From Leisingera sp. ANG-Vp (GTDB lineage Bacteria; Pseudomonadota; Alphaproteobacteria; Rhodobacterales; Rhodobacteraceae): a stretch of DNA of 64,000 nt. The position numbers were made by a program, and so were the translations under genes. The stretch lies in NCBI RefSeq assembly GCF_000813725.1, contig NZ_JWLD01000002.1:248001-312000 (forward strand). The letters are read 5' to 3'. The notes under the pieces are model-generated. The model saw only the letters and a list, made by a program, of their open reading frames with translations, made no database searches and was not told where the DNA came from. Position 1 is the first letter of the stretch. Every line of letters starts with the position of its first letter. This document shows, in pieces, positions 9,094 through 18,538 of the stretch.

Positions 9094-9597
9094 ATGACCG
9101 ACCGCCTGCCGCACGAAAAAGGCTTTCATATCAGCTGGGACCAGATTCACCGCGACTCGCGGGCATTGGCCTGGCGCCTGGACGGGCAAGGCCCTGATGA
9201 CGGCGCCTGGCGCGCGGTGGTGGCCATCACCCGCGGCGGCATGGCGCCCGCAATGATTGTCAGCCGCGAGCTGGATATCCGCACCGTCGACACCATTTCG
9301 GTGAAGTCTTACCACCACCAGGCCCAGGGCGAAGCCGAAGTGCTGAAGTCGCCGGATGCCGGGCTGATGGGCGACGGCGAGGGCGTGCTGGTGATCGACG
9401 ATCTGGTCGACAGCGGCAAAACTCTGGAGCTGGTTCGCCAGCTGTATCCCAAGGCGCATTTCGCCACCGTCTACGCCAAGCCCCAGGGGCGGCCGATGGT
9501 CGATACTTTCATCACCGAGGTGAGCCAGGACACCTGGATCTTCTTCCCGTGGGACATGGCGCTGCAATACGTCGAGCCCTACCGCGGCAAGGACTGA
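9094..9597 (+). CDS. gpt: Xanthine phosphoribosyltransferase
   Basis: The 167-residue product is a purine-salvage phosphoribosyltransferase of the Gpt type, which joins xanthine (or guanine) to PRPP. The PRPP-binding motif [15 protein letters not shown] lies at about residues 99-113. Upstream are [32 protein letters not shown], and near the end the [10 protein letters not shown] motif seen in bacterial Gpt proteins. GGGAGCAAGAAAC precedes the ATG. It is followed by a strong terminator and shares orientation with fabI. Confidence 0.9.
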   Translation: MTDRLPHEKGFHISWDQIHRDSRALAWRLDGQGPDDGAWRAVVAITRGGMAPAMIVSRELDIRTVDTISVKSYHHQAQGEAEVLKSPDAGLMGDGEGVLVIDDLVDSGKTLELVRQLYPKAHFATVYAKPQGRPMVDTFITEVSQDTWIFFPWDMALQYVEPYRGKD

Positions 9598-9622
9598 ACC
9601 AGCCCTGTCAGGAGCTTCCCGA

Positions 9623-9651
9623 AAGGCGCGCAGAACAAGCGCGCCTTTTTT
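9623..9651 (+). terminator. Rho-independent terminator after gpt
   Basis: Perfect 8-bp stem AAGGCGCG/CGCGCCTT with a 9-base loop, followed directly by a run of T (9646-9651), 25 bases after the gpt stop. Confidence 0.88.
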
Positions 9652-9783
9652 CATGGGCCGGCAGGCGCCGGCGCAATTGCCTGCTTGCCGGCTTGAGCTG
9701 CGGCAAAGCCCGTGCCAGACATAGTCCGGCGTGTTTTCAGGCGCGCCTAAGCTTTTTCCGTATTCCGGCGCCAGGAGCCCCGC

Positions 9784-10959
9784 ATGCCCCGTCCACGCAC
9801 TCAGGCCACCTTTGTCTCACCCATCGTCGAATCGCGCCGCTGGGTGGCCGGAACGGTGTTCCCGCCGGACCGGCCGTTGCTGAACGTCAGCCAGGCCGCT
9901 CCTGCTGAAGCGCCGCCGGAAGGATTGCGCCAGGCGCTGGCCGATGCCGCGCTCAATGATGTGAACGCGCATCTTTATGGACCGGTGCTGGGCAATGATC
10001 CGCTGCGCAAAGCCTTGGCGCAGCAGATCTCCGGCCATTACCAGGCTTCGGTGGCTCCGGACCAGGTTGGCATCACATCCGGCTGCAACCAGGCCTTTGC
10101 CGCCGCCATTGCTGCGCTCTGCGGCGAAGGAGATGAGGTGATCATTCCGGTGCCCTGGTACTTCAACCACAAGATGTGGCTGGATATGGCTGGAGTCACC
10201 GCTGTGCCGCTGCATGTCGGCGAAGGAATGCTGCCGGACCCGGCCGCGGCGGCGGCCTTGATCACGGAGCGCACCCGGGCGTTTGTTCTGGTCACGCCGA
10301 ACAATCCCTGCGGCGTCGAATATCCGGACGGGCTGGTGCGTGCCTTCTTTGATCTTGCCCGTGCCAACGGCCTTTCACTGATCGTTGATGAGACCTACCG
10401 CGACTTCGACAGCAGGGACGGCGCGCCGCATGATCTATTCCGGACCGCAGACTGGGATCAAACCCTGATCCACCTCTATTCCTTCTCCAAGGCCTACCGT
10501 CTGACCGGGCACCGGGTCGGCGCCATCGCTGCCTCCCCAAAAATGATGTTCGAAATGGAGAAGTTTCTCGACACTGTTACAATTTGCCCCTCGCAGCTTG
10601 GCCAGGCCGGGGCTCTTTGGGGAATTGAAAATCTGCAGGAGTGGCTGGCGGGCGAGCGGCTTGAAATCCTTGACCGCCGGGCCGCCATCGAAGAGGGGTT
10701 TCCGGCGCTTGCGGCAAAAGGCTGGCGGCTGCTCGGATGCGGCGCCTACTTCGCCTACGTGGAGCATCCTTTTGATCTCGCATCAGAGGACGTGGCCCGG
10801 AAACTGGTAAGCGAAGCTTCTGTTCTGATGCTGCCAGGCTCCATGTTCATGCCCGAGGGCGACCCCGAAGGCGCGCGCCAGTTCCGGATTGCCTTTGCCA
10901 ATGTGGACCGGGCAGGCATTCAGACGCTATTCGAACGCCTGACCGCCTTTAATCCCTGA
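9784..10959 (+). CDS. Class I/II aminotransferase (PLP-dependent)
   Basis: The 391-residue product is a fold-type I aminotransferase of the aspartate-aminotransferase superfamily. It shows the YGPVLGNDPLRKALA entry motif, GITSGCNQAFAAAIAALC for cofactor phosphate contacts, VTPNNPCGVEYP with the PLP-interacting Asn, IVDETYRDF with the Asp that pairs with the pyridine nitrogen, and SFSKAYRLTGHRVG with the Schiff-base Lys (about residue 235). The final FRIAFANVD carries the carboxylate-binding Arg. Substrate specificity cannot be read from the sequence. AGGAG lies before the ATG. It sits alone between the gpt terminator and the foldase gene. Confidence 0.88.
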   Translation: MPRPRTQATFVSPIVESRRWVAGTVFPPDRPLLNVSQAAPAEAPPEGLRQALADAALNDVNAHLYGPVLGNDPLRKALAQQISGHYQASVAPDQVGITSGCNQAFAAAIAALCGEGDEVIIPVPWYFNHKMWLDMAGVTAVPLHVGEGMLPDPAAAAALITERTRAFVLVTPNNPCGVEYPDGLVRAFFDLARANGLSLIVDETYRDFDSRDGAPHDLFRTADWDQTLIHLYSFSKAYRLTGHRVGAIAASPKMMFEMEKFLDTVTICPSQLGQAGALWGIENLQEWLAGERLEILDRRAAIEEGFPALAAKGWRLLGCGAYFAYVEHPFDLASEDVARKLVSEASVLMLPGSMFMPEGDPEGARQFRIAFANVDRAGIQTLFERLTAFNP

Positions 10960-11078
10960 ACATCCAGCGGTTTGATCCGCAACCGTCTTGCCCCTCTGCG
11001 GGCAGCCGCGTATTCAGTCAGCGGCATTTCCCGCCGCCGGGCCTTGGCCCCGCGCGGCAGAACAATAAAGAGGGCATC

Positions 11079-12920
11079 ATGGCCGCAGGCATGCAGAAGC
11101 TATCAAAAACATTTGTCTGGATCCTGATGGGGATGCTGATTGTCGGCCTTGCCGGGTTTGGCGCGGTGAATTTCACCAGTTCAGGATCCTCTGTTGCCCA
11201 GGTCGGCGATGAAGAAGTCAGCATCGGAGATTATGTCCGTGAACTGCAGCGCGAACAGCGCGCCTTGCAAGCGCAGACCGGCCAAACCATGCCGATGTCG
11301 CAACTGACAGCGTTTGGCCTCGACCGTGTTGTCCTGGGCCGCCTGATTTCGATTGCCGCGCTGGACCATGAGTCAAAGGATCTGGGCCTGTCTATCGGTG
11401 ATGAAAACCTGATCCAGGAGCTTTCCGCCATTGACGCATTCCAAAGCGTGAACGGCGGGTTCGACCGCGAAGCCTACCGGTTTGCACTCAGCAATGCGGG
11501 TATGTCGGAGAAACAGTTCGAAGAAGACCTGCGCCGCGAGGCCGCCCGCACGATCGTGCAGAATGCCGTGCTTGCCGGCACCAAAATGCCGCAGACGCTG
11601 ACAGACACGCTGACCGGTTTTATAGGCGCCCGCCGCAGTTTCTCCTACGTGCAGATCGCCGCCGGGGACATTGCCTTGACCGCGGAGGTGCCTTCGGATT
11701 CGGATCTGCAGGCGTTTTACGAGGACAACCAGGACCAGTTCCTGCTGCCTGAAGCCAAGGTGATCACCTATGCCGCGCTCCGGCCGTCGATGCTGCTGGA
11801 CGAAGTGGAGGTTGACGAAACTCAGCTGCGCCAGCTGTTTGATGACCGCTCCAGCCAATACCAGGTGCCCGAGCGCCGTTTGGTTGAGCGTCTGGTTTTC
11901 GCGAACGAGGACGCTGCTGCCAGCGCCAAGGCGCAGCTGGAAACCGGCGGCGCGACATTTGAAAGCCTGGTCGACGACCGTGGGCTGACTCTGCAGGACA
12001 TTGACCTGGGCGATGTGACCATGGGCGATCTCGGTGCTGCCGGCACTGCCGTCTTTACCGCGCAGGTTGGCGATGTGGCCGGCCCCCTGCCCTCGGATCT
12101 TGGCCCCGCGCTTTTCCGGGTGAACGGCCGCCTGGAGGCGCAGATCACCACCTTTGAACAGGCCAAGTCAGAGCTGCGCGACGAACTTGCCTCCGACCGC
12201 GCCCGTCGTATGGTCGAAGCCCAGGCTGAAGACATCGACGACCTGCTGGCAGGCGGTGCCACGCTTGAGGAGCTGGCAACCGAAAGCGGGCTGGAGCTTG
12301 CCCAGATCAACTGGACCAGCGAAGCCAGCGGCGGCATTGCTGCTTACGAAGGCTTCCGCGCTGCGGCTGCGTCCGTCTCTGCCGATGATTTCCCTGCCGT
12401 GGATTTCCTGGATGATGGCAGCCTGTTTGCTCTGCGTCTCGACGAAACGCTTCCTGAACGTCCTGAACCCTTTACTGACGCCAAGGAGAAGGTCCTTGCC
12501 GCCTGGCAGGCCGAGCGGCTGGCCACTGCGTTGCGCACTCAGGGGGAAGAGCTGCTGGCGCAAGCAGAAGCCGCAGGCGGGTTTCCGGAAGGTGCAGAGG
12601 TCAAGACTGAAACCGGCCTAACCCGTACCGCCTATATCGACACGGTTCCGGCGGAACTGGTCACCCAGGTGTTCGAGATGGAAGATGGCGCATTCCGCCT
12701 GGTGCAGGATGCAGACTCCGCTGTTGTTGTCCGGCTCGACGCGATCCTGGCGCCGGAAGACAGCGACGACATGAAGCTGCTCACACAAGCTTTGCAGGCG
12801 CAGATGGACCAAACCCTGGCTCAGGCACTGTTCCAGGCCTATATCCAGGACGTGCAGGCCCGGGCCGAACCCCGCATTGACCAGCAGGCGCTGAACGCAG
12901 CGCATGCAAACTTCCAATAA
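11079..12920 (+). CDS. PpiD-like membrane-anchored periplasmic peptidyl-prolyl isomerase/foldase
   Basis: The 613-residue product resembles PpiD/SurA-N-type folding factors for exported proteins. It starts with a short cytoplasmic Lys-containing segment and one transmembrane helix (about residues 12-32, FVWILMGMLIVGLAGFGAVNF). A SurA-N-like helical region follows (VAQVGDEEVSIGDYVRELQREQ ... GFDREAYRFALSNAGMSEKQFEEDLRREAART, to about 190). A degenerate parvulin-type domain spans roughly residues 230-350 (RRLVERLVFANEDAAASAKAQLETG, then GDLGAAGTAVFTAQVGDVAGPL). The tail is helical. The parvulin part looks weak, so chaperone rather than isomerase activity is likely. It lies 15 bases ahead of trpE and is probably cotranscribed with it; the same order is common in related genomes. 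Confidence 0.85.
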   Translation: MAAGMQKLSKTFVWILMGMLIVGLAGFGAVNFTSSGSSVAQVGDEEVSIGDYVRELQREQRALQAQTGQTMPMSQLTAFGLDRVVLGRLISIAALDHESKDLGLSIGDENLIQELSAIDAFQSVNGGFDREAYRFALSNAGMSEKQFEEDLRREAARTIVQNAVLAGTKMPQTLTDTLTGFIGARRSFSYVQIAAGDIALTAEVPSDSDLQAFYEDNQDQFLLPEAKVITYAALRPSMLLDEVEVDETQLRQLFDDRSSQYQVPERRLVERLVFANEDAAASAKAQLETGGATFESLVDDRGLTLQDIDLGDVTMGDLGAAGTAVFTAQVGDVAGPLPSDLGPALFRVNGRLEAQITTFEQAKSELRDELASDRARRMVEAQAEDIDDLLAGGATLEELATESGLELAQINWTSEASGGIAAYEGFRAAAASVSADDFPAVDFLDDGSLFALRLDETLPERPEPFTDAKEKVLAAWQAERLATALRTQGEELLAQAEAAGGFPEGAEVKTETGLTRTAYIDTVPAELVTQVFEMEDGAFRLVQDADSAVVVRLDAILAPEDSDDMKLLTQALQAQMDQTLAQALFQAYIQDVQARAEPRIDQQALNAAHANFQ

Positions 12921-12935
12921 TCAAGGCAAGCACCC

Positions 12936-14447
12936 ATGGCCCTGACCCCCGATTTCGACACATTCTCCAAGGCCTATGAGGCTGGTGAAAATCAGGTCGT
13001 CTATACCCGCCTTGCCGCGGACCTCGACACGCCGGTGTCACTGATGCTTAAGCTGACCGGAGCGCAAAAAGACGCTTTCATGCTGGAGTCGGTGACCGGA
13101 GGCGAGGTGCGCGGGCGCTATTCGATCATCGGCATGAAACCGGATCTGGTCTGGCGCTGCCATGGCGAACAGTCATCGCTGAACCGCACGGCGCGATTCG
13201 ACGCTGAGAACTTCACTCCGCAGCCTGGCAATCCAATGGACAATCTGCGGAAACTGATTGCCGAAAGCAAAATCGACCTGCCCGATGATCTGCCGCAGGC
13301 GGCGGCGGGCCTGTTCGGCTACCTCGGATACGACATGATCCGCCTGGTGGAGCATCTTCCTGATGTGAATCCGGATCCGCTCGGCCTGCCCGACGCGCTG
13401 ATGCTCCGCCCTTCGGTGATCGCCGTTCTGGACGGGGTCAAGGGCGAGGTAACGGTGGTCTCTCCTGTCTGGTCCAGCGACGGGCAGACCGCCAAGGCCG
13501 CCTATGCCCAGGCTGCTGAGCGGGTGATGGACGCGGTGCGCGATCTGGAACGGGCCATGCCTGCAGAAAGCCGCGACCTCGGGGAAGCGCACGAAGTTGC
13601 GCCGCCGGTGTCGAACTTCACCAAGGACGGCTATAAGGCGGCCGTGGAGAAGGCCAAGGAATACATCCGCGCAGGCGACATCTTCCAGGTGGTGCCGGCA
13701 CAGCGCTGGACCCAGGAATTCCGCGAGCCGCCCTTTGCGCTGTACCGCAGCTTGCGCCGCACCAACCCGTCGCCCTTCATGTTCTACTTCAACTTCGGCG
13801 GCTTCCAGGTGGTCGGTGCTTCCCCGGAAATCCTGGTCCGGGTCTTCGGCCAGGAAGTCACCATCCGCCCGATTGCCGGCACCCGCCCCCGCGGCGCCAC
13901 GCCGGAAGAGGACAAGGCGCTTGAGGCCGACCTGCTGGCCGACAAAAAGGAACTGGCCGAACACCTTATGCTGCTGGATCTGGGCCGCAACGACACCGGC
14001 CGGGTTGCCAAAATCGGCACTGTGCGCCCGACAGAAAAGTTCATCATCGAGCGCTACAGCCATGTGATGCACATCGTCTCCAACGTCGTCGGCGAACTGG
14101 CCGAAGATAAGGATGCGCTGGATGCGTTCTTTGCGGGCATGCCCGCAGGCACTGTCTCCGGCGCTCCAAAAGTGCGGGCGATGGAGATCATCGACGAGCT
14201 GGAGCCGGAAAAACGCGGCATCTACGGCGGCGGCGTCGGCTATTTCTCGGCAGGCGGAGACATGGACATGTGCATTGCCCTGCGCACGGCCATCGTTAAG
14301 GATCAGAACCTCTATATCCAGGCAGGCGGCGGCGTGGTTTACGACAGCGACCCGGAGGCGGAATATATGGAGACCGTCCATAAATCCAATGCCATCCGCC
14401 GCGCTGCTGCCGACGCCGCCCGCTTCACCGGCAACGGCAACCGCTGA
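12936..14447 (+). CDS. trpE: Anthranilate synthase component I
   Basis: TrpE converts chorismate and glutamine-derived ammonia to anthranilate, the first step of tryptophan synthesis, and is feedback-inhibited by tryptophan. The 503-residue product has the N-terminal regulatory domain with the LLES-like element MLESVTGGEVRGRYSIIG and the chorismate-binding domain with IFQVVPAQRW, PSPFMFYF, ASPEILVR, PIAGTRPRG, LLDLGRNDTGRV and the MPAGTVSGAPKVRAMEIIDELEP and YGGGVGYFS blocks. Length is normal. Its partner trpG lies 1.8 kb downstream, separated by an opposite-strand deacetylase gene, and a terminator follows trpE. The trp genes are therefore in at least two units. Confidence 0.96.
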   Translation: MALTPDFDTFSKAYEAGENQVVYTRLAADLDTPVSLMLKLTGAQKDAFMLESVTGGEVRGRYSIIGMKPDLVWRCHGEQSSLNRTARFDAENFTPQPGNPMDNLRKLIAESKIDLPDDLPQAAAGLFGYLGYDMIRLVEHLPDVNPDPLGLPDALMLRPSVIAVLDGVKGEVTVVSPVWSSDGQTAKAAYAQAAERVMDAVRDLERAMPAESRDLGEAHEVAPPVSNFTKDGYKAAVEKAKEYIRAGDIFQVVPAQRWTQEFREPPFALYRSLRRTNPSPFMFYFNFGGFQVVGASPEILVRVFGQEVTIRPIAGTRPRGATPEEDKALEADLLADKKELAEHLMLLDLGRNDTGRVAKIGTVRPTEKFIIERYSHVMHIVSNVVGELAEDKDALDAFFAGMPAGTVSGAPKVRAMEIIDELEPEKRGIYGGGVGYFSAGGDMDMCIALRTAIVKDQNLYIQAGGGVVYDSDPEAEYMETVHKSNAIRRAAADAARFTGNGNR

Positions 14448-14469
14448 CATGAAGCCAGTAGCCTAACGG

Positions 14470-14494
14470 CTTCTTTCTGGTCAGAAATACCCCC
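14470..14494. repeat. Dispersed 24-nt intergenic sequence, copy 1
   Basis: CTTCTTTCTGGTCAGAAATACCCC here recurs with one difference as the reverse complement at 36074-36097. Both copies lie just beyond gene 3' ends. It looks like part of a genomic intergenic repeat; copy number cannot be judged from this window. Confidence 0.5.
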
Positions 14495-14503
14495 GCCGGA
14501 GGT

Positions 14504-14530
14504 ACGGCGCCCGCTCAGGGCGCCGTTTCT
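14504..14530 (+). terminator. Terminator after trpE
   Basis: Perfect 9-bp stem ACGGCGCCC/GGGCGCCGT (14504-14512, 14518-14526) with loop GCTCA, followed by TTTCTGTT. It lies between the convergent ends of trpE and the deacetylase gene. Confidence 0.75.
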
Positions 14531-14531
14531 G

Positions 14532-16085
14532 TTACTTGGGCAGTTTGGCTTCCAAACTTGCCGACACCGGCGCCAGTGCAACGCGGGAGGCCCGGTCCTG
14601 CAAGCCCCAGATCAGCAGCGCCGAAATCGTGTCGGGCCGCAGCCGGCCCAGCATGATCACAGCACCTTCCTGCCCGGCCCGGAAGGCTGCCTGGTCCAGA
14701 AAGCGCCGGATTGCCCTGGGGTTCTGGCCGGCACCGTCGAAGTCCCGGAACACCACGCCTGCAGGCACGCCGTCACGCAGCGCCAGTTTCTGCACGGTAT
14801 TGAGACCGCTGTTCTGCGTGACCAGACCGAACCCGGCCGAAGCCGCCACCGCGGACACCTGGTCCGCAAGCGGCCGGTTGCCCTGCACACCGCTCTCGAC
14901 GCCTTCCAGGATCGCTACGGCTTCTGGCAGTTTGCCGCGCCAGACCTCAAGCGCTGTTTCAGCATCCTGAGGCGAGGCGCTGCGCGGCAGATCCGCCAGC
15001 AGCAGAACTTCAAACCCGGCCGAACGCCGCGCCGCCATCTTGGTTGCCGCTTCCGGATCTTCCGGGTCGATTGCAAAGCTCAAAGGGTAAGGAAACTCTG
15101 CCAGCGCCTCGGCTCCGACGGCGCCGGCATCATCAATCAGCACAATCGACATCAGCGGGCGGCCATCCGGGTTGGCAAAGGGCTCGGCAAAGTCCGCAAA
15201 GGGACGGCTCTCCGCCAGCCCTGCCGGGGACGGAGTTGCATTCCCGGGCTTGTCCCGTTCGGTAAGAGGCACAACAGGAGTTCCGATTTGAGGTGCCAGG
15301 GCCTCCTCTTGCCCGGCGTCTGCCGCGGCTTCAGGTTCGTCAGCCGCAGCGATGTCTTCAGCACCTTCCGCTCCGTCCCCGTCAGCAGCAGCCGGCAGTG
15401 CGGGCACGGTGCCAATCACCGGCAGGGTGGTTGCCTGCGGTGCGCTGCCGATATCCGGCACCAGAGCGGACGCAGTGCCAGGTGCCTCCGCTTGTTCCTG
15501 AAGGGGCACTTGCGGTTCGGATTCATCCGTGCCAGCTGCAATTTCTGCAGAGGCCGTTTCGGCAGGCTCTTCCGGTGCTGCTGCCGGCTCCGTAGCCGCG
15601 ACGATGGCATCCTCTGCACCCGGCGCTTCCGGCACCAGCGGCTGCTGCGACGCGGGCTGGCTTTCGCTGCCTGCTTGCACAAGTCCCGGCGCTTCAGCCC
15701 TGACGGGGCCATCGGAGCCGGCGCCGGCAGTTTCCAGCCCGACATCCGGTTTCCGCGCCGGGTCCGTGTCCGCGGAAGCCAAAGCACTCAGATCGTCGCT
15801 GCCGTTCGACGTTTCGGGCGCATAGGGCTGCGCTTCAACCAGATCCGCATCTATTCCCGGATCGCTCCCGGGTGCCGCCGAAGCTTCCTCCCCGCCGTTG
15901 GGCATCTGCGGCGCCGCACCGGGATCCACCTGTTCAGGCTGCACAGCTGCCTGCACCCCGTCTTCGGCTGCTTCGTTCGAAGGTTCAGGAGCCGGCGGCT
16001 GCATTGGCACCGACAAAGACCACATCGCCAGCCCGCCAGCAGCCAGCAATGCTCCGACACTCACGCCGCCCAGAAATCCACGCAT
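14532..16085 (-). CDS. Divergent polysaccharide deacetylase family protein, membrane-anchored
   Basis: The 517-residue product has an N-terminal membrane anchor or uncleaved signal (GFLGGVSVGALLAAGGLAMW). A long low-complexity Ala/Glu/Pro-rich stretch follows (about residues 30-290). The C-terminal domain of about 215 residues matches divergent polysaccharide deacetylases (YibQ-like): MSIVLIDDAG, FPYPLSFAIDPEDPEA, GFEVLLLADLPR, FGLVTQNSGLNTVQKLA and FLDQAAFRAGQEGAVIMLGRLRPDTI. The family is presumed to act on cell-envelope glycans, but the substrate is unproven. The ATG is chosen over a TTG six codons upstream because GAGAGG lies about 9 bases before it. It sits on the opposite strand between trpE and trpG. 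Confidence 0.82.
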   Translation of the reverse strand: MRGFLGGVSVGALLAAGGLAMWSLSVPMQPPAPEPSNEAAEDGVQAAVQPEQVDPGAAPQMPNGGEEASAAPGSDPGIDADLVEAQPYAPETSNGSDDLSALASADTDPARKPDVGLETAGAGSDGPVRAEAPGLVQAGSESQPASQQPLVPEAPGAEDAIVAATEPAAAPEEPAETASAEIAAGTDESEPQVPLQEQAEAPGTASALVPDIGSAPQATTLPVIGTVPALPAAADGDGAEGAEDIAAADEPEAAADAGQEEALAPQIGTPVVPLTERDKPGNATPSPAGLAESRPFADFAEPFANPDGRPLMSIVLIDDAGAVGAEALAEFPYPLSFAIDPEDPEAATKMAARRSAGFEVLLLADLPRSASPQDAETALEVWRGKLPEAVAILEGVESGVQGNRPLADQVSAVAASAGFGLVTQNSGLNTVQKLALRDGVPAGVVFRDFDGAGQNPRAIRRFLDQAAFRAGQEGAVIMLGRLRPDTISALLIWGLQDRASRVALAPVSASLEAKLPK

Positions 16086-16276
16086 GCCTGTTTTGCCTCT
16101 CAAATCCTATCTGCCGTGCTGCGTCATCCGGCCTGCCTGAACGCCGCCTCCAGCGGTCTTGCCCAGGCAATCGCCTCTCCTGCCCTTGACGCTGCCCCGT
16201 ATCCCTGAACATGTATGTTGCGACCACTATACTGCGGCGCGCATCCTGCCCGCCACCCTTAAAAGAGCCCGTCCCG

Positions 16277-16858
16277 ATGCTGCTGCTGATCGACAACTAT
16301 GATTCCTTTACCTACAACCTTGTCCACTACCTGGGCGAGCTGGGTGCGGAAATGGAAGTGCACCGAAACGACGCCATAAATGTGCAGGAAGCGATGGCGA
16401 TGAACCCCTCCGGCATCCTGCTGTCGCCCGGCCCGTGCGACCCCGATCAGGCAGGCATCTGCCTTGCCCTGACCGAAGCCGCAGCCGAAACCGGCACACC
16501 GTTGCTGGGTGTCTGCCTTGGCCACCAAACCATCGGCCAGGCTTTTGGCGGCAAGGTGATCCGCTGCCACGAAATCGTGCACGGAAAGATGGGTAAAATG
16601 CATCACAAGGATACGGGTGTTTTCAAGGGGCTGCCAACGCCTTTTGACGCTACCCGGTATCATTCCCTGGTTGTCGAACGCGAAACGCTGCCCGATTGCC
16701 TGGAAATCACTGCCGAGCTGGAAGACGGCACCATCATGGGGCTGCAGCACAAGGAGCTGCCCATTCACGGGGTGCAATTCCATCCTGAGTCCATCGCCTC
16801 TGAACATGGCCACGCGCTGCTGAAAAACTTCCTTGATGTCATGAAGGTGCCCGCATGA
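16277..16858 (+). CDS. trpG: Anthranilate synthase component II (glutamine amidotransferase)
   Basis: TrpG hydrolyses glutamine to supply ammonia to TrpE. The 193-residue class I glutamine amidotransferase shows [19 protein letters not shown] at the start, the oxyanion segment [11 protein letters not shown] and the nucleophile elbow [15 protein letters not shown] with Cys80. Near the end, VQFHPESI carries the catalytic His and Glu. The frame continues 22 codons upstream, but the family begins at [11 protein letters not shown], so that ATG is used; only a weak AGAG lies upstream. Its stop overlaps trpD by 4 bases. The gene starts the trpG-trpD-ung-trpC unit. Confidence 0.95.
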   Translation: MLLLIDNYDSFTYNLVHYLGELGAEMEVHRNDAINVQEAMAMNPSGILLSPGPCDPDQAGICLALTEAAAETGTPLLGVCLGHQTIGQAFGGKVIRCHEIVHGKMGKMHHKDTGVFKGLPTPFDATRYHSLVVERETLPDCLEITAELEDGTIMGLQHKELPIHGVQFHPESIASEHGHALLKNFLDVMKVPA

Positions 16859-17874
16859 GCGACCAGCTGAAGCCGCTCATCGGAGCTGCTGCCGAACGCC
16901 CGCTGACCCGTGAGGAAGCCGAAACCGCCTTTACCCTTCTGTTTGAGGGTGAAGCCACGCCCAGTCAGATCGGCGGCCTGCTGATGGCTATGCGCACCCG
17001 GGGCGAAAGCGTCGACGAATTTGCCGCGGCGGCGGCCGTGATGCGGGCCAAATGCAACCCGGTGAAGGCCCCGGCAGGCGCCATGGATATCGTAGGGACT
17101 GGCGGCGACGGTAAGAACACGCTGAATATCTCCACCGCAACAGCCTTTGTTGTTGCAGGTGCCGGAGTGACCGTGGCCAAGCACGGCAACCGCAACCTTA
17201 GCTCCAAGTCCGGCACTGCGGATATGCAATCGCAGATGGGTATCAACGTGATGGTTGGCCCGGAAGTGGTTGAAAAGGCAATCAATGAGGCCGGTATCGG
17301 CTTCATGATGGCGCCGATGCATCACCCGGCTGTTGCGCATGTGATGCCAACCCGGCAGGAGCTGGGCACCCGCACCATTTTCAACATCCTCGGCCCGCTG
17401 ACGAACCCGGCCGGCGTGAAACGCCAGCTCACTGGCGCCTTCAGCCGCAAGATGATCCGGCCAATGGCAGAGACGCTCAATGCACTGGGCTCCGACCGCG
17501 CCTGGCTTGTGCACGGGTCCGATGGCACCGATGAACTGACAATCACCGGCGTCAGCTGGGTTTCGGCACTTGAAGAAAACGGGGATGTCCGCGACATGGA
17601 AATTCACCCCGAAGACGCAGGCCTTCCGGTTCATCCCTTCGACATGATTGTCGGCGGAACACCCGAGGAAAACGCCATGGCGTTCCGGGTGCTTCTGCAA
17701 GGCACCCCGTCCGCCTACCGCGATGCAGTGCTTTTGAACTCGGCCGCCGCTCTGCTGGTTGCCGGTAAAGCGTCTGATCTTAAGGAAGGTGTCGCGCAAG
17801 CAGCAGAGGCTATCGACAGCGGTGCTGCCAAGGCGAAGGTCGAGGCGCTCGCCAGGATCACTTCCGCCGCATGA
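16855..17874 (+). CDS. trpD: Anthranilate phosphoribosyltransferase
   Basis: TrpD transfers a phosphoribosyl group from PRPP to anthranilate. The 339-residue product has the expected motifs: [16 protein letters not shown], the PRPP-binding [49 protein letters not shown] and [14 protein letters not shown]. Length is normal. Start and stop both lie in ATGA overlaps, with trpG upstream and ung downstream, which implies translational coupling along the unit. Confidence 0.97.
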   Translation: MSDQLKPLIGAAAERPLTREEAETAFTLLFEGEATPSQIGGLLMAMRTRGESVDEFAAAAAVMRAKCNPVKAPAGAMDIVGTGGDGKNTLNISTATAFVVAGAGVTVAKHGNRNLSSKSGTADMQSQMGINVMVGPEVVEKAINEAGIGFMMAPMHHPAVAHVMPTRQELGTRTIFNILGPLTNPAGVKRQLTGAFSRKMIRPMAETLNALGSDRAWLVHGSDGTDELTITGVSWVSALEENGDVRDMEIHPEDAGLPVHPFDMIVGGTPEENAMAFRVLLQGTPSAYRDAVLLNSAAALLVAGKASDLKEGVAQAAEAIDSGAAKAKVEALARITSAA

Positions 17875-18524
17875 CTGATCTTCCTCCCGGGCTGGGCGCT
17901 TGGTCCGGCCTGCCCTTCTTTGCCCGTGAATGGCCTGGGATCCGGTTGGCTTTGCAGGATGACCCGCGGGAGATCCTGCCGCCCGAACACCAGCGATTTG
18001 CAGCGCTGGAATTGACGCAGCCTGAAAATGCCCGCGTGGTCATTCTGGGACAAGACCCCTATCCGACGCCGGGCCATGCCCATGGGCTTGCCTTTTCAGC
18101 GGAACCGGATGTGCGGCCGTTCCCACGCTCTTTATCCAACATTTACAAAGAGCTGGAAGAAGATCTTGGCGTTATCCGTGCTAACGCCGATCTCCGCGGC
18201 TGGGCCCGTCAGGGCGTGCTGTTGCTCAACACGGCGCTTTCGGTTCCCGCCGGCGAGGCCAATGGGCACAAACATTTGGGATGGCATCACCTGGTGCATC
18301 AGGTTCTGGAACTGACCTCAGAGCGCCCCACCGCATTTATTCTCTGGGGAAATGCGGCGCAGAAGCTTGAAAAACATATCAAACCGGGCGATCACCTGAT
18401 CCTGAAAACCGCGCATCCCTCGCCCTTGTCGGCGCGGCGCGGTTTCTTCGGGTCCCGGCCCTTCTCAAAAGTGAACAATTGGCTCGCCGCCCGCGGTGAA
18501 ACTGCCATAGACTGGAACGCATGA
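17871..18524 (+). CDS. ung: Uracil-DNA glycosylase, family 1
   Basis: Ung excises uracil from DNA to start base-excision repair. The 217-residue product carries the diagnostic family-1 motifs: [17 protein letters not shown] from residue 60, with catalytic Asp62; [17 protein letters not shown]; a LWGNAAQ strand; and the minor-groove loop [18 protein letters not shown] near the C-terminus. It is embedded between trpD and trpC with a 4-base overlap to trpD and an end that reaches within 15 bases of trpC. It is therefore presumably translated from the trp transcript. No trp-related function is known; the placement looks like a stable but accidental operon guest. Confidence 0.95.
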   Translation: MTDLPPGLGAWSGLPFFAREWPGIRLALQDDPREILPPEHQRFAALELTQPENARVVILGQDPYPTPGHAHGLAFSAEPDVRPFPRSLSNIYKELEEDLGVIRANADLRGWARQGVLLLNTALSVPAGEANGHKHLGWHHLVHQVLELTSERPTAFILWGNAAQKLEKHIKPGDHLILKTAHPSPLSARRGFFGSRPFSKVNNWLAARGETAIDWNA

Positions 18525-18538
18525 ACGGAGGCACTGGC

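Noticed and set aside
16086-16276. Tryptophan leader peptide/attenuator before trpG
   Set aside because: No short frame with tandem Trp codons and no alternating terminator hairpin could be found upstream of trpG or trpE.
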